From positions 1 to 39,935 of the forward strand of contig JARLHZ010000024.1 in NCBI GenBank assembly GCA_031291995.1: DNA of 39,935 nt, read 5' to 3'. Shown one piece after another: positions 1-7,054 of the stretch (position 1 is its first letter; each line of letters begins with the position of its first letter). The notes beneath the pieces were generated by a model that worked only from the letters and a program-made list of their open reading frames with translations, was not told where the DNA came from and made no database searches. The position numbers were made by a program, and so were the translations under genes. This DNA comes from Candidatus Doudnabacteria bacterium (GTDB taxonomy: Bacteria; Patescibacteriota; Doudnabacteria; UBA920).

Positions 1-147
1 CCGGACAGCCAGCTCCACGGCTATCCCACTTTGGATGTCTTTAACTCCTGGCACATCCCCAACGACTTCTCCAGGGTTGTCCCGGCCAATGCCGCCGACA
101 TGTCCCTGCCCGTGGGAGTTTTGGTACCGGCCAGGGTGCTGAGGTAA
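1..147 (+). CDS. C-terminal end of an unidentified protein (partial)
   Basis: Frame 1 is open from the window edge for 48 codons and ends in TAA at 145-147; the 5' part lies outside the window. The peptide (..HGYPTLDVFNSWHIPNDF.. ending LPVGVLVPARVLR) has no motif I recognise. Codon composition is GC-rich like its neighbours and a strong terminator hairpin follows 12 bases after the stop, which supports a real gene end. No function is proposed. Confidence 0.55.
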   Translation, partial: PDSQLHGYPTLDVFNSWHIPNDFSRVVPANAADMSLPVGVLVPARVLR

Positions 148-159
148 AAATAATCTCAA

Positions 160-197
160 TACAAAACCGCCATAAAGTTTAGGCGGTTTTGTATTAT
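160..197 (+). terminator. Bidirectional intrinsic terminator
   Basis: A perfect 12-bp stem (TACAAAACCGCC at 160-171 with GGCGGTTTTGTA at 182-193) closes a 10-base loop. T-rich stretches lie on both outer sides, so it can end the plus-strand partial gene and also valS, which arrives from the other side and stops at 220. Confidence 0.85.
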
Positions 198-219
198 TCT
201 TAATCGAAAATAGCTATGA

Positions 220-2442
220 CTATTCCGGCCACTCAGAGACCATTAGTAAATCATGTTTGGCCAAAAGTTCGGTTTGTCCCAAAATTCCCCAGAGTTCTTC
301 GGTAATAAAGGGCATAAACGGATGGAGGAGTTTTAGAATAGTGATGAGTGAATAGCTCAAAGTGATTAGCGTGTTGTGCTTGAGCTTGTCGTCGGTCAAT
401 TGTTTTTTGCTGGCCTCTACATATACATCCGCAAATTCATACCAGGTAAATTGATAAATATCCTGGGCGGCCTCGTGCAGGCGGAAAGCTTCCATGTGGC
501 CGGTTACGGATTTAATAGTACCCTTAAGTTTCGCCAATATTTCTTTATCGGCCAATGTAATCGGTTTTGGTTCCGCGTCAGATCCGCGTAGCCGATCCGC
601 GTGAGTATCCGCGGCAGCAAGAACAAACCTGGCAATATTCCAGAGTTTGTTCGCAAAATGCTTCATGCCTTTTATTTTATCTTCGGCCAGCGGAATGTCG
701 TTGCCCGCGGAGGTGGAAAATATTAGGGCAAAACGCAGGGCATCGCAGCCATAGGTATCTATTACCGCCAGCGGGTCTACCACATTGCCCTTGGATTTTG
801 ACATTTTTTGCCGGTCTTTGTCGCGCACCAGGCCGTGCAAATAAACTTTTTCAAACGGTTTTTTGCCGGTCCGATAGTAAGACATCATAACCATCCGAGC
901 CACCCAAAAAAACAATATATCCCAGCCTGTTTCCATGAGTTGTGTGGGGAAAAAGTTTTCAAAATCTTTGGTGCCACGCTTGATGTCATTTGCCATTAAA
1001 GTCGCGAACGGCCACTGTCCGCTACTAAACCAGGTATCAAAAGTATCCGGGTCGTTTACCAGTTCTCCCTGGCACCCGGGGCATTTATCAATATTATTTT
1101 CTATATCCACAACCGGCTCCTTACATTGCTGTTTGCTGTTTGCTGTTTGCTGATAAGCCGTTTTGCAATATTTAACCGGAATCGGGATTCCCCACCAAAT
1201 CTGGCGGCTCACCGGCCAGTCGCGCAGGGATTCCATCCAATGCATAAAGATTTTTTCAAATTTTTCCGTCACGATTTCCACCTCTTTATTTTTTATGGCG
1301 CTGGCCGCCATATCGCGCAACGAAGGGCGGCCGTCCGGCAGCGGCTTAGTCATAGCTACAAACCATTGCGGGATTATTTGCGGCTCAATAATTGTGCCGC
1401 ATTTATAGCAGACGTTCACATTGTGCTTGTAGTTTTCGTCTACCTTTACCAGCAAGCCTTTGGACTTTAACTTTTCCACTATTAACGGCCTGGCAATAGC
1501 CGTTTTCATTCCGGCAAATTCGCCGGCTATCGGTAAAAGCTTGCCAAACTTGTCGATTATTTGTTCTTTATCCAGTTTGTGCTTTTGGGCTAAATCAAAA
1601 TCTATCTGATCGTGCCACGGGGTAATGGTCATTACGCCGCTGCCAAATTCCATGTCCACAACTGAGTCTTTTATGATTGTGGCTTTTACGGGTCCGTTAA
1701 TCCATTCGGCTTCAAACGTATCGCCGTTTTTATATTGCGCGTATCGCTTATCATCCGGGTGCATTACCACATACTTGTCGCCGAACTTGGTTTCCGGACG
1801 AGACGTGCCAATGGTAAACGGGCCGTACTTAAAATAATAAAACGGCTCAGTGCGTTCTTCATATTTAGTTTCCAAATCGGACAGCGCGGTCTGGTGCTTA
1901 AAGCACCAGTTGCCAATGCGGTCGCCGCGGTACATTAAACCGTCATCGTGCATTTTTTTGAATGTCGCGTAGACAATTTTTATAATTTCCGGATCCAGGG
2001 TAAAAATATTCCGGTCCCAGTCGCAGGAAGCGCCTAAGCGACGCAGGCCGTTTTCCGTTATGTGTTTGTTGCTTTGCACGAAATCCCAAATCTCTTTGTA
2101 AAATTCTTCCCGCTGCATTTTAAAGCGCGACCGGCCTTCTTTTTCCAGTTTCTTTTCAAACACGACCTGGGTTTCAAATCCGGCATGGTCGGTTCCCGGC
2201 TGCCATAAAGCTTTGTAACCCCGCATCCTTTTATATCTGATGAGAATGTCCTCGATGGTTACAAAAAGCGCGTGCCCCAAATGCATGGGCGCGTTGGCGT
2301 TGGGCGGGGGCATAATTATGGTGTATGGCTGTTTGCGATCGCCGGGCAAGTTGTCGGGATTAAAAAATCCACTGTCTTCCCAGGTTTTATAAATTTTTTC
2401 TTCGACTTTGGTGTGATCGTAGGACGTGGTGAGTTCTGTCAT
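220..2442 (-). CDS. valS: Valyl-tRNA synthetase, short form
   Basis: Class Ia aminoacyl-tRNA synthetase that charges tRNA-Val in the cytoplasm. Visible signatures in order: HIGH motif as MHLGH (about residues 53-57); the editing (CP1) domain with GTSRPETKFGD and TPWHDQIDFDLA; a zinc-ribbon pair CYKC and, later, CPGC; KMSKS as KMSKSKGNVVDP; then an anticodon-binding domain ending in EELWGILGQ..SEWPE. At 740 residues it lacks the C-terminal coiled-coil tRNA-binding arm found in most bacterial ValRS (about 860-950 residues). ATG at 2442 is chosen because it follows the T-box leader and the N-terminus (TTSYDHTKVEEKIY) fits the family; no clear Shine-Dalgarno site precedes it. A 7-base tandem repeat lies inside the coding region between two Zn-binding cysteine groups. 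Confidence 0.95.
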   Translation of the reverse strand: MTELTTSYDHTKVEEKIYKTWEDSGFFNPDNLPGDRKQPYTIIMPPPNANAPMHLGHALFVTIEDILIRYKRMRGYKALWQPGTDHAGFETQVVFEKKLEKEGRSRFKMQREEFYKEIWDFVQSNKHITENGLRRLGASCDWDRNIFTLDPEIIKIVYATFKKMHDDGLMYRGDRIGNWCFKHQTALSDLETKYEERTEPFYYFKYGPFTIGTSRPETKFGDKYVVMHPDDKRYAQYKNGDTFEAEWINGPVKATIIKDSVVDMEFGSGVMTITPWHDQIDFDLAQKHKLDKEQIIDKFGKLLPIAGEFAGMKTAIARPLIVEKLKSKGLLVKVDENYKHNVNVCYKCGTIIEPQIIPQWFVAMTKPLPDGRPSLRDMAASAIKNKEVEIVTEKFEKIFMHWMESLRDWPVSRQIWWGIPIPVKYCKTAYQQTANSKQQCKEPVVDIENNIDKCPGCQGELVNDPDTFDTWFSSGQWPFATLMANDIKRGTKDFENFFPTQLMETGWDILFFWVARMVMMSYYRTGKKPFEKVYLHGLVRDKDRQKMSKSKGNVVDPLAVIDTYGCDALRFALIFSTSAGNDIPLAEDKIKGMKHFANKLWNIARFVLAAADTHADRLRGSDAEPKPITLADKEILAKLKGTIKSVTGHMEAFRLHEAAQDIYQFTWYEFADVYVEASKKQLTDDKLKHNTLITLSYSLITILKLLHPFMPFITEELWGILGQTELLAKHDLLMVSEWPE
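1126..1153. repeat. 7-bp tandem repeat inside valS
   Basis: Four tandem units TTGCTGT (last unit TTGCTGA) occupy 1126-1153. On the coding strand they give QQTANSKQQ in the loop leading into the second cysteine cluster. Since 7 is not a multiple of 3, gain or loss of one unit would frameshift an essential gene. Confidence 0.85.
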
Positions 2443-2443
2443 A

Positions 2444-2487
2444 AAGACGCTGAGTTAACGCTGATTAAGACGCTGAGTTAACGCTGA
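2444..2487. repeat. Two tandem copies of a 21-bp sequence in the valS leader
   Basis: AAGACGCTGAGTTAACGCTG plus A occurs at 2444-2464 and again at 2467-2487, separated by TT (period 23). The copies sit between the T-box terminator and the valS start codon, so they are transcribed only on readthrough. Each contains the palindrome GTTAAC. Function is not known. Confidence 0.85.
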
Positions 2488-2545
2488 GACTGAAAACCGT
2501 GGTATAGCGGCCAGTCCGTGCATTTATCAGCGGGATTTCCGCGAA

Positions 2546-2572
2546 TTAAAAAGCACTCCAAACAGAGTGCTC
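2546..2572 (-). terminator. T-box-controlled intrinsic terminator
   Basis: On the minus strand AGCACTC-TGTTTG-GAGTGCT (2571-2552) forms a 7-bp stem followed by a T-run. Its 5' arm overlaps the 3' arm of antiterminator helix A1, so the two structures exclude each other. It lies about 105 bases upstream of the valS start. Confidence 0.85.
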
Positions 2573-2744
2573 ACAAGCCCTCGCGGGCGGTACCATCGTG
2601 AATCTCCCGGTTTACGGGACTTAATTTAATTGCGGTAACGGGCAACACCGGCGGGGTCTACTCTTGATCGCCGATAAATCGGCACGCTACAAAACCAATT
2701 TCTTCCCGCGCTATTCCGGTGACGGCCGGAATATAAGCTTTGAC
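2546..2744 (-). promoter_or_regulatory. T-box riboswitch (tRNA-sensing leader) of valS
   Basis: Reading the minus strand, the core T-box bulge TGGTACC is at 2595-2589. It is flanked as in a canonical antiterminator: helix A1 pairs 2602-2596 (TTCACGA) with 2576-2570 (TTGTGAG), and helix A2 pairs GCCC (2588-2585) with GGGC (2580-2577) around a GCGA tetraloop. TGGT in the bulge can pair with the ACCA end of uncharged tRNA. Upstream are a small hairpin TCCCG-TAAAC-CGGGA (2619-2605, stem III position), an F-box-like CCGTTA (2641-2636) and AGAGTAG (2663-2657, S-turn-like). A terminator follows. Stem I is not classical: the only strong upstream hairpin is 2733-2712 with loop CCGTCA, which displays a GTC (Val) codon followed by A. 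The 5' end at 2744 is a guess from an extended -10 (TGGTATAAA) at about 2758-2750. Confidence 0.85.
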
Positions 2745-2956
2745 TACAATTTTATACCAACTTTTTCACTGACTTTTACGGCCCAAATTTTTAGTTTTTC
2801 CACTTCTTCTTTTTTGCTTCTGGATTCCGTGTTTGCCAAATCTTTTTTTGTCGCCACAGGCGCCAAGCCTTTATCCAATAGACCGGAAACAACATCCGCG
2901 ACTTTGTCCAAATCGCGATTAGTTAAAGTCCCTAATTGTTTTGCCGACTTTTTCAT
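2744..2956 (-). CDS. Small leaderless protein, unknown function
   Basis: A 70-residue ORF starting MKKSAKQLGTLTNRDLDKVA. I choose ATG 2956 rather than the upstream ATG at 3019 because a near-consensus promoter ends 6 bases before it, so the transcript would begin at or next to the ATG. The protein is charged, helical in appearance and has a segment (TKKDLANTESRSKKEEVEKL) compatible with a coiled coil. No signal peptide or membrane segment. The C-terminal codons overlap the putative promoter of the valS T-box leader. I do not recognise the family. Confidence 0.65.
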   Translation of the reverse strand: MKKSAKQLGTLTNRDLDKVADVVSGLLDKGLAPVATKKDLANTESRSKKEEVEKLKIWAVKVSEKVGIKL

Positions 2957-2991
2957 AACCAAAGTATATAATGTATTGTTTGACGGGTCAA
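2957..2991 (-). promoter_or_regulatory. Sigma-70-type promoter of the 70-residue ORF
   Basis: On the minus strand TTGACC (2991-2986) and TATACT (2968-2963) are separated by 17 bases. The -10 box ends 6 bases before ATG 2956, so the predicted start of transcription coincides with the start codon. Confidence 0.75.
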
Positions 2992-3045
2992 GGCGGCGGG
3001 AAACAAAAACAATCGGCATTTTGCCGCCTGTTTTAGATAATAATT

Positions 3046-3951
3046 TTACCAGGACCCGGGCGGTTTGCAGAGGTAGCCGTTTGCGGCGTAGTAAGCCCCC
3101 TGGCCCGATGTTTGGGCGGAAGATCCGGAACCTTGCGGTCCGTTAAGCACCGTGCCGTTGGCTAAATAGACCGGAGCCGGTGTATTGGTGGCACCAAACG
3201 CGCCGGAAGAGCCGCCGGTATTAACAGGGAAGGCGGTATTCATGGCGTTAGGTCCGGCGCCAAACGTGCCGGCGCTGGTTCCAATGTAATTGGAATTTCC
3301 GAAGGATCCGGATGAATTGCTGCCGTTGTTATTTGTACCGGTATTAACAGGGAAGGCGGTATTCATGGCGTTAGGTCCGGCGCCAAACGTGCCGGTACCG
3401 TTGCCGATATAGCTCGAATTGCCGATTGTCCCATTGGAATTGTTGGATTGCCCGGTCCCGTTCGTATTCCCGCAATTTTGGACATTTATGTTCAGGCTTT
3501 GGGTCTGGCCGCTAATGGTGGCCGTTTTAGTCCAGATTCCCACATCCGATGTAATCCAGGAATTGCCGGACGCCGACCAGGTGCCGCCGGAACCCAGGGT
3601 AAAACTAGTCTGGCTTGCCGCCGCGCCGTTGTGGGCGCTGGTCCAACTAATGGTTTGTCCGCCCCAGGAAGACGGCGCCGTAATAGTATAGACCGGAATC
3701 TGGCCGACGCAATAGCTGTTATTGGATGTTAGGCTGAAACTTCCTGAACTCCCTGTCGTAGTGCCGTTGTAATTATATGCGGTGGTATTGGCCGGGGCGT
3801 CCCCGTTAACGGCTCCGGTCTGCGTGCCGTAATAATCGGCCGACAATTTGTCCGCTGCCCTGGGCAATAAAATTAAGCCCGTTGCCAATAAGGCGGCGAA
3901 TAGCCATTTAAGTGTCGGGAATTTTTTAATTTTGTCTGTTATATTAGGCAT
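3046..3951 (-). CDS. Secreted Gly/Asn/Ser/Thr-rich repeat protein
   Basis: A 301-residue protein with an N-terminal signal or anchor (basic MPNITDKIKKF, then WLFAALLATGLILL). Residues about 70-155 form a compact beta-rich region bracketed by two cysteines (NSYCVGQIPVYTITAP ... LNINVQNC), perhaps an Ig-like fold with one disulfide. After it comes low-complexity sequence with two copies of a 41-residue unit containing TFGAGPNAMNTAFPVNTG. The C-terminus has one more cysteine (YLCKPPGSW). It starts 11 bases after tsaD ends and probably belongs to the same transcript. No enzymatic motif; a surface or extracellular role is inferred from composition. Confidence 0.75.
   Translation of the reverse strand: MPNITDKIKKFPTLKWLFAALLATGLILLPRAADKLSADYYGTQTGAVNGDAPANTTAYNYNGTTTGSSGSFSLTSNNSYCVGQIPVYTITAPSSWGGQTISWTSAHNGAAASQTSFTLGSGGTWSASGNSWITSDVGIWTKTATISGQTQSLNINVQNCGNTNGTGQSNNSNGTIGNSSYIGNGTGTFGAGPNAMNTAFPVNTGTNNNGSNSSGSFGNSNYIGTSAGTFGAGPNAMNTAFPVNTGGSSGAFGATNTPAPVYLANGTVLNGPQGSGSSAQTSGQGAYYAANGYLCKPPGSW
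3215..3395. repeat. 58-bp perfect direct repeat in the secreted protein gene
   Basis: 3215-3272 and 3338-3395 are identical over 58 bases at a 123-bp (41-codon) period. The lack of silent differences points to recent duplication or gene conversion. Confidence 0.9.
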
Positions 3952-3962
3952 ATATTTAAGTT

Positions 3963-5018
3963 TTATAAAATTAAATTCGGATCGGCTTTGATTTTTAGGG
4001 GGTTTTTTGGTTTAAAACCGTTGTAGAGCATAAAGGCGCCTGCTAATCCTATCATTTCCGCGTTATCCGTGCAAAGCCCAAGGACGGGAACAAAAAATTG
4101 TAAATTTTGCTCTTTACATATAGAACGCAAAGCGTCGCGCAGTGTTTCATTTGCCGCCACGCCGCCGGAGAGGCTGATTGAGCGCGCATTGTATTGTTTG
4201 GCCGCCCTGAGGGTTTTGGCGGCCAAAACTTCAACCGCCGCTTCCTGAAAACCTGCGCAAATGTCCGCTCTTAAAGTGGCATCCTTAATTTTTAATCCTT
4301 GATCTTTAATATAATATAAGACCGCGGTTTTTAGGCCGGAAAAAGAAAAATTATAATTTTTGGCGTTAATCATCGGCCGGGGAAAAATAACCGGATGTTT
4401 TGCCTGTTTCGCCAGCCTGCTGACTTCGGGCCCGCCGGGGTAGGGGAGGCCGAGAAGTTTGGCGACTTTGTCAAACGCTTCGCCGACCGCGTCATCAACC
4501 GTTTCCCCGAGAACTTTATATTCCTTGATGTTTTTCATCAGTACCAGCATGGTATGCCCGCCGCTGACAATCAGGGAAATCATGGGAAAGCTGGTCTGCA
4601 GACCTGCTGATTTGCCGATTTGCCCAAACGGAGAGTACAAGTGTCCCAGCAAATGGTTGACTGGAATTATTGGTTTGCCGGTAGCAAACGATAACGCTTT
4701 GGCAAATTCCACGCCGACAATCAGGGAAGGGACAAGCCCGGGGCCGGCGGTTATGGCAATGTAATCTATAGCTGACAGCTGACTGCCGGCATCTGACAGC
4801 GCTTTTGTTACCACGGGTAAAATATTTTTGACGTGAGCGCGCGCCGCTGCCTCGGGAACCACGCCGCCAAATTTGCTGTGAAGGGCGATTTGAGATTTTA
4901 CGACGGACGATAGGGTCGTTATTTTTGGTAATTTTTGAGTATTGGCAACAGACAAAACAGCCGCGGCGGTTTCGTCGCAGCTGGTCTCTATAGCGAGAAT
5001 CGTATACTTTTTTTCCAT
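3963..5018 (-). CDS. tsaD: tRNA N6-adenosine threonylcarbamoyltransferase
   Basis: TsaD/Kae1 transfers the threonylcarbamoyl group to A37 of ANN-decoding tRNAs (t6A pathway). Family landmarks: ETSCDETAAAVL near the N-terminus, GGVVPEAAARAH, metal-binding VNHLLGH, VSGGHT, DDAVGEAFDKVAKLLGLPYPGG, FSFSGLKTA, SGGVAANETLRD and CTDNAEMIG. ATG at 5018 (MEKKYTILAIETSCDE) gives 351 residues, the usual length; an in-frame start at 5090 would lie inside queF. The queF stop is at 5020-5022, one base upstream, so the genes are cotranscribed. Confidence 0.95.
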   Translation of the reverse strand: MEKKYTILAIETSCDETAAAVLSVANTQKLPKITTLSSVVKSQIALHSKFGGVVPEAAARAHVKNILPVVTKALSDAGSQLSAIDYIAITAGPGLVPSLIVGVEFAKALSFATGKPIIPVNHLLGHLYSPFGQIGKSAGLQTSFPMISLIVSGGHTMLVLMKNIKEYKVLGETVDDAVGEAFDKVAKLLGLPYPGGPEVSRLAKQAKHPVIFPRPMINAKNYNFSFSGLKTAVLYYIKDQGLKIKDATLRADICAGFQEAAVEVLAAKTLRAAKQYNARSISLSGGVAANETLRDALRSICKEQNLQFFVPVLGLCTDNAEMIGLAGAFMLYNGFKPKNPLKIKADPNLIL

Positions 5019-5019
5019 C

Positions 5020-5496
5020 TTATAAATTATTTTTTGCCGCGTCCCAGCCCGCCAGCATATCCAAAATTTCTTGGCGGCTTTTCCGGCCATGCGGCGAGAA
5101 TTTTTGCACCAGGGGTTTGATGGCTATGCCGCCGCGGACGTTAAAGTTGCCGATTACCCGCATAAATTTCGGCTGCGTTATTTTCCATAAATCTTTAAAA
5201 ATCCGGTTGGTCACGTCTTCGTGAAACGCCCCGTGGTTGCGGAAAGAAAACAAATATAGTTTTAAACTTTTGGACTCCACCATTTTAATATTGGGCGCGT
5301 AAACAATCTCAAAACTGCCAAAATCCGGCTGGCCGGTTATGGGGCAAATGGCGGTAAATTCCGTGCAGACCAAAGGCACCAAATACAATAGATCCGGGTG
5401 TTGGTTGTTAAAAGTTTCTAAAATATCCCGGCTAGGCGCTTGGGGAAAGCCCGGTAATTTAGTTCCTAACTGTTTAAATACAGGTTGTTTTGCCAT
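5020..5496 (-). CDS. queF: NADPH-dependent 7-cyano-7-deazaguanine reductase
   Basis: QueF reduces preQ0 to preQ1 in queuosine synthesis. The 158-residue single-domain (type I) form shows the catalytic cysteine region LVCTEFTAICPITGQPD and the family motif ESKSLKLYLFSFRNHGAFHED, followed by FNVRGGIAI. No other queuosine gene is seen here; cells with only late steps can work from imported preQ0 or preQ1. It sits 3 bases after the PAP2-like gene and 1 base before tsaD, another tRNA modification gene. Confidence 0.92.
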   Translation of the reverse strand: MAKQPVFKQLGTKLPGFPQAPSRDILETFNNQHPDLLYLVPLVCTEFTAICPITGQPDFGSFEIVYAPNIKMVESKSLKLYLFSFRNHGAFHEDVTNRIFKDLWKITQPKFMRVIGNFNVRGGIAIKPLVQKFSPHGRKSRQEILDMLAGWDAAKNNL

Positions 5497-5499
5497 AAA

Positions 5500-6153
5500 C
5501 TATTGCTTGCTTAACTGGTAATCGTTTGAGAAAAAATGTAACGCCAAATGGTAAATACCGAAGGAAATAAACATAGCTGAAAATACATCTATAGAGTAGT
5601 GCACGTGGCCCAACAAGGCGGCAGCACCGCCAATGGCCGAGGCCAAAAAGAAAAACCAGCGGAAAAATTTATGGTCCCAAAATATGAAACCCATTAAGAA
5701 CGGCAGGCCGGTGTGGCCGGAAAAGAACAGGTCATCGCCGGAGCCGGCCAGCAACCGCTCCAAAAAATTGTCCGGTGACAGCACCAGATCGTGGGCCGGG
5801 GGAGCGAGGTGGGTCAAAATCATAAACAGGGAGCGCACCACAATGAACAGGGCGATAGATTTTATGGTAAAGGGGATAAATTTAGGTTCCAGGAATAAGA
5901 TGGCAATGAGGATTATAATAAACAGTACCCCGCCCTCCAAAAATACGGCGCTGACGTTATAGACGGCAATGTTGTCTAAAATAATGTCATTAACCGAATT
6001 GCTGGCGTGGCTGGCGGAGAAGCCGTTGGCAAAATAATTTATGCCAAAGCTGAAAATCAGGAGCATTACGCCCATGCCGACACTGGAAATAAATGTCGGA
6101 GTTCGCCAAAAGGCTTTGTGTTTTTGAATATGTTTGGAAATTTTTTGAGGCAT
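5500..6153 (-). CDS. PAP2-like membrane lipid phosphatase/transferase
   Basis: A 217-residue protein with about six hydrophobic segments. Near the C-terminus, DDLFFSGHTGLPFLMG and HVHYSIDVFSAMF match the two catalytic histidine motifs of the PAP2 / sphingomyelin synthase-like branch (SGHT ... HYxxD). Such enzymes hydrolyse or transfer phosphate head groups on the outer face of the membrane; the substrate cannot be read from sequence. It directly follows the PIG-L gene (1-base gap) and precedes queF. Confidence 0.75.
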   Translation of the reverse strand: MPQKISKHIQKHKAFWRTPTFISSVGMGVMLLIFSFGINYFANGFSASHASNSVNDIILDNIAVYNVSAVFLEGGVLFIIILIAILFLEPKFIPFTIKSIALFIVVRSLFMILTHLAPPAHDLVLSPDNFLERLLAGSGDDLFFSGHTGLPFLMGFIFWDHKFFRWFFFLASAIGGAAALLGHVHYSIDVFSAMFISFGIYHLALHFFSNDYQLSKQ

Positions 6154-6154
6154 A

Positions 6155-6838
6155 TTAAATTATAAAGTATTCGTAATTTAGGAAGCTGTTTTTTACCGGC
6201 TTGGAGAAACTGCCCGCCAAAGTACTCGGTCCGGCCTGGGATTTGTGGAAGCCGAGAGTTTTTTGTTTAACTTGCGTGTTAACTTTAAGCTTTAAATTTG
6301 GGACGGCATGGCTGACATGGGTGGCGTATTTGCCGTGTTTGCGTCTGGCCTTGATATTGTCAAAGTTGTTGCGGATAGTGGGGGAGGCGGCAAAAGCCGC
6401 AAATGGTATATGGTATTTTTTGGCCAGGAGTTTGGTGATTTTGCCGGTAATAATGTGGTCCATGTGTCCGGAAATTCCATCCGGCCCGAAGCTTAATAAA
6501 TATTCCGGCTTTACTTGCTTGATAAGTTTTTCCGTTTTGGCGCTTAAAGTTTTTTTCTGTTCCTTAAGTTTGGTGTCGTTAAGATTTAAAAAGTACAGGC
6601 CGTCCACCTTAAGAAATTTTGCGGCTTTGGTAACTTCCTGTTTGCGGATTTTTTTTAGCGCCGCTTTGCTTATCGGCCGTTTTAGATGGGACTTACCTTG
6701 TTCGCCCAGCGTGGCGCAAACAATATAATTGGTGCCGCCGGCCAGGCGGTTTTGATGAATGGCGCCCGCGGCTAAAAAGCTTTCATCGTCCGGATGAGCC
6801 ACCACAAACATCAACTTTTTCCCTAAAAACGCAGTCAT
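6155..6838 (-). CDS. PIG-L/LmbE family deacetylase
   Basis: A 227-residue zinc-dependent N-deacetylase-like protein. The metal site motif VVAHPDDESFLAAGA lies at the N-terminus and the second ligand region GPDGISGHMDHI in the middle. Family members remove acetyl groups from GlcNAc-type substrates such as glycolipid or thiol precursors. The start at 6838 follows a -10-like TAAACT by 8 bases, so the mRNA may be nearly leaderless. It is the first gene of a tight minus-strand run PIG-L, PAP2-like, queF, tsaD and the repeat protein. Confidence 0.85.
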   Translation of the reverse strand: MTAFLGKKLMFVVAHPDDESFLAAGAIHQNRLAGGTNYIVCATLGEQGKSHLKRPISKAALKKIRKQEVTKAAKFLKVDGLYFLNLNDTKLKEQKKTLSAKTEKLIKQVKPEYLLSFGPDGISGHMDHIITGKITKLLAKKYHIPFAAFAASPTIRNNFDNIKARRKHGKYATHVSHAVPNLKLKVNTQVKQKTLGFHKSQAGPSTLAGSFSKPVKNSFLNYEYFII

Positions 6839-6904
6839 ATACCCTTAGTTTACCACAAATCTCCAGGCTTGAAAAATCCCAATATTTGTGGTAAAATATC
6901 AGAA
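6839..6904. promoter_or_regulatory. Divergent promoters sharing an inverted TTTGTGGTAA box
   Basis: Plus strand: TTGAAA (6869-6874), 17-base spacer, TAAAAT (6892-6897), aimed at the tRNA island. Minus strand: TGTGGTAAACT (extended -10) leads into the deacetylase gene. Because both directions use the same extended -10 word, an 11-bp inverted repeat results (6850-6860 and 6884-6894). Confidence 0.65.
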
Positions 6905-6940
6905 GTTCGCAATCTTTAATGCCAATTTTTAACTTAAGTC

Positions 6941-6967
6941 GGTTAAGGATTAAGGATTAAAGATTAA
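6941..6967. repeat. Short 7-bp tandem repeat upstream of the interrupted tRNA
   Basis: GGTTAA, GGATTAA, GGATTAA, AGATTAA follow in tandem at 6941-6967, between the plus-strand promoter and the tRNA 5' half. Confidence 0.7.
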
Positions 6968-6979
6968 TGATAACTATAA

Positions 6980-7010
6980 GGCGCTATCATCTAATGGTTA
7001 GGATAAGTGG
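6980..7010 (+). pseudogene. 5' half of an interrupted tRNA (probably tRNA-Glu-like)
   Basis: GGCGCTA (acceptor), TC, then a D-arm ATC-TAATGGTTAG-GAT and the anticodon-stem 5' strand AGTGG align base for base with the intact tRNA-Glu at 7309. At 7011, where the anticodon loop should start, the sequence enters a 37-bp palindromic repeat. The matching 3' half is 441 bases downstream at 7452-7486. Confidence 0.75.
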
Positions 7011-7047
7011 TTTTTCCGCCGGAGGCGGACCCGCCTCCGGCGGGCAT
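7011..7047 (+). repeat. Palindromic 37-bp repeat, copy 1
   Basis: Begins right after the anticodon-stem 5' strand. Its core is a perfect 13-bp hairpin: CCGCCGGAGGCGG pairs with CCGCCTCCGGCGG across AC. It is bounded by TTTTT and GGGCAT. The last bases (CAT + G) also provide an ATG for the GIY-YIG frame. The second copy at 7415-7451 differs at four positions, each G here and A there. Confidence 0.85.
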
Positions 7048-7054
7048 GACTAAT

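Noticed and set aside
2664-3146. 160-codon plus-strand ORF opposite the 70-residue gene and the T-box leader
   Set aside because: It runs antisense through the T-box and two better supported minus-strand genes; composition is that of a shadow frame.
7007-7054. N-terminal extension of the GIY-YIG ORF through the palindrome (reads PPEADPPPAG)
   Set aside because: The residues are the palindromic repeat translated, and the upstream start would be a GTG inside the tRNA half.
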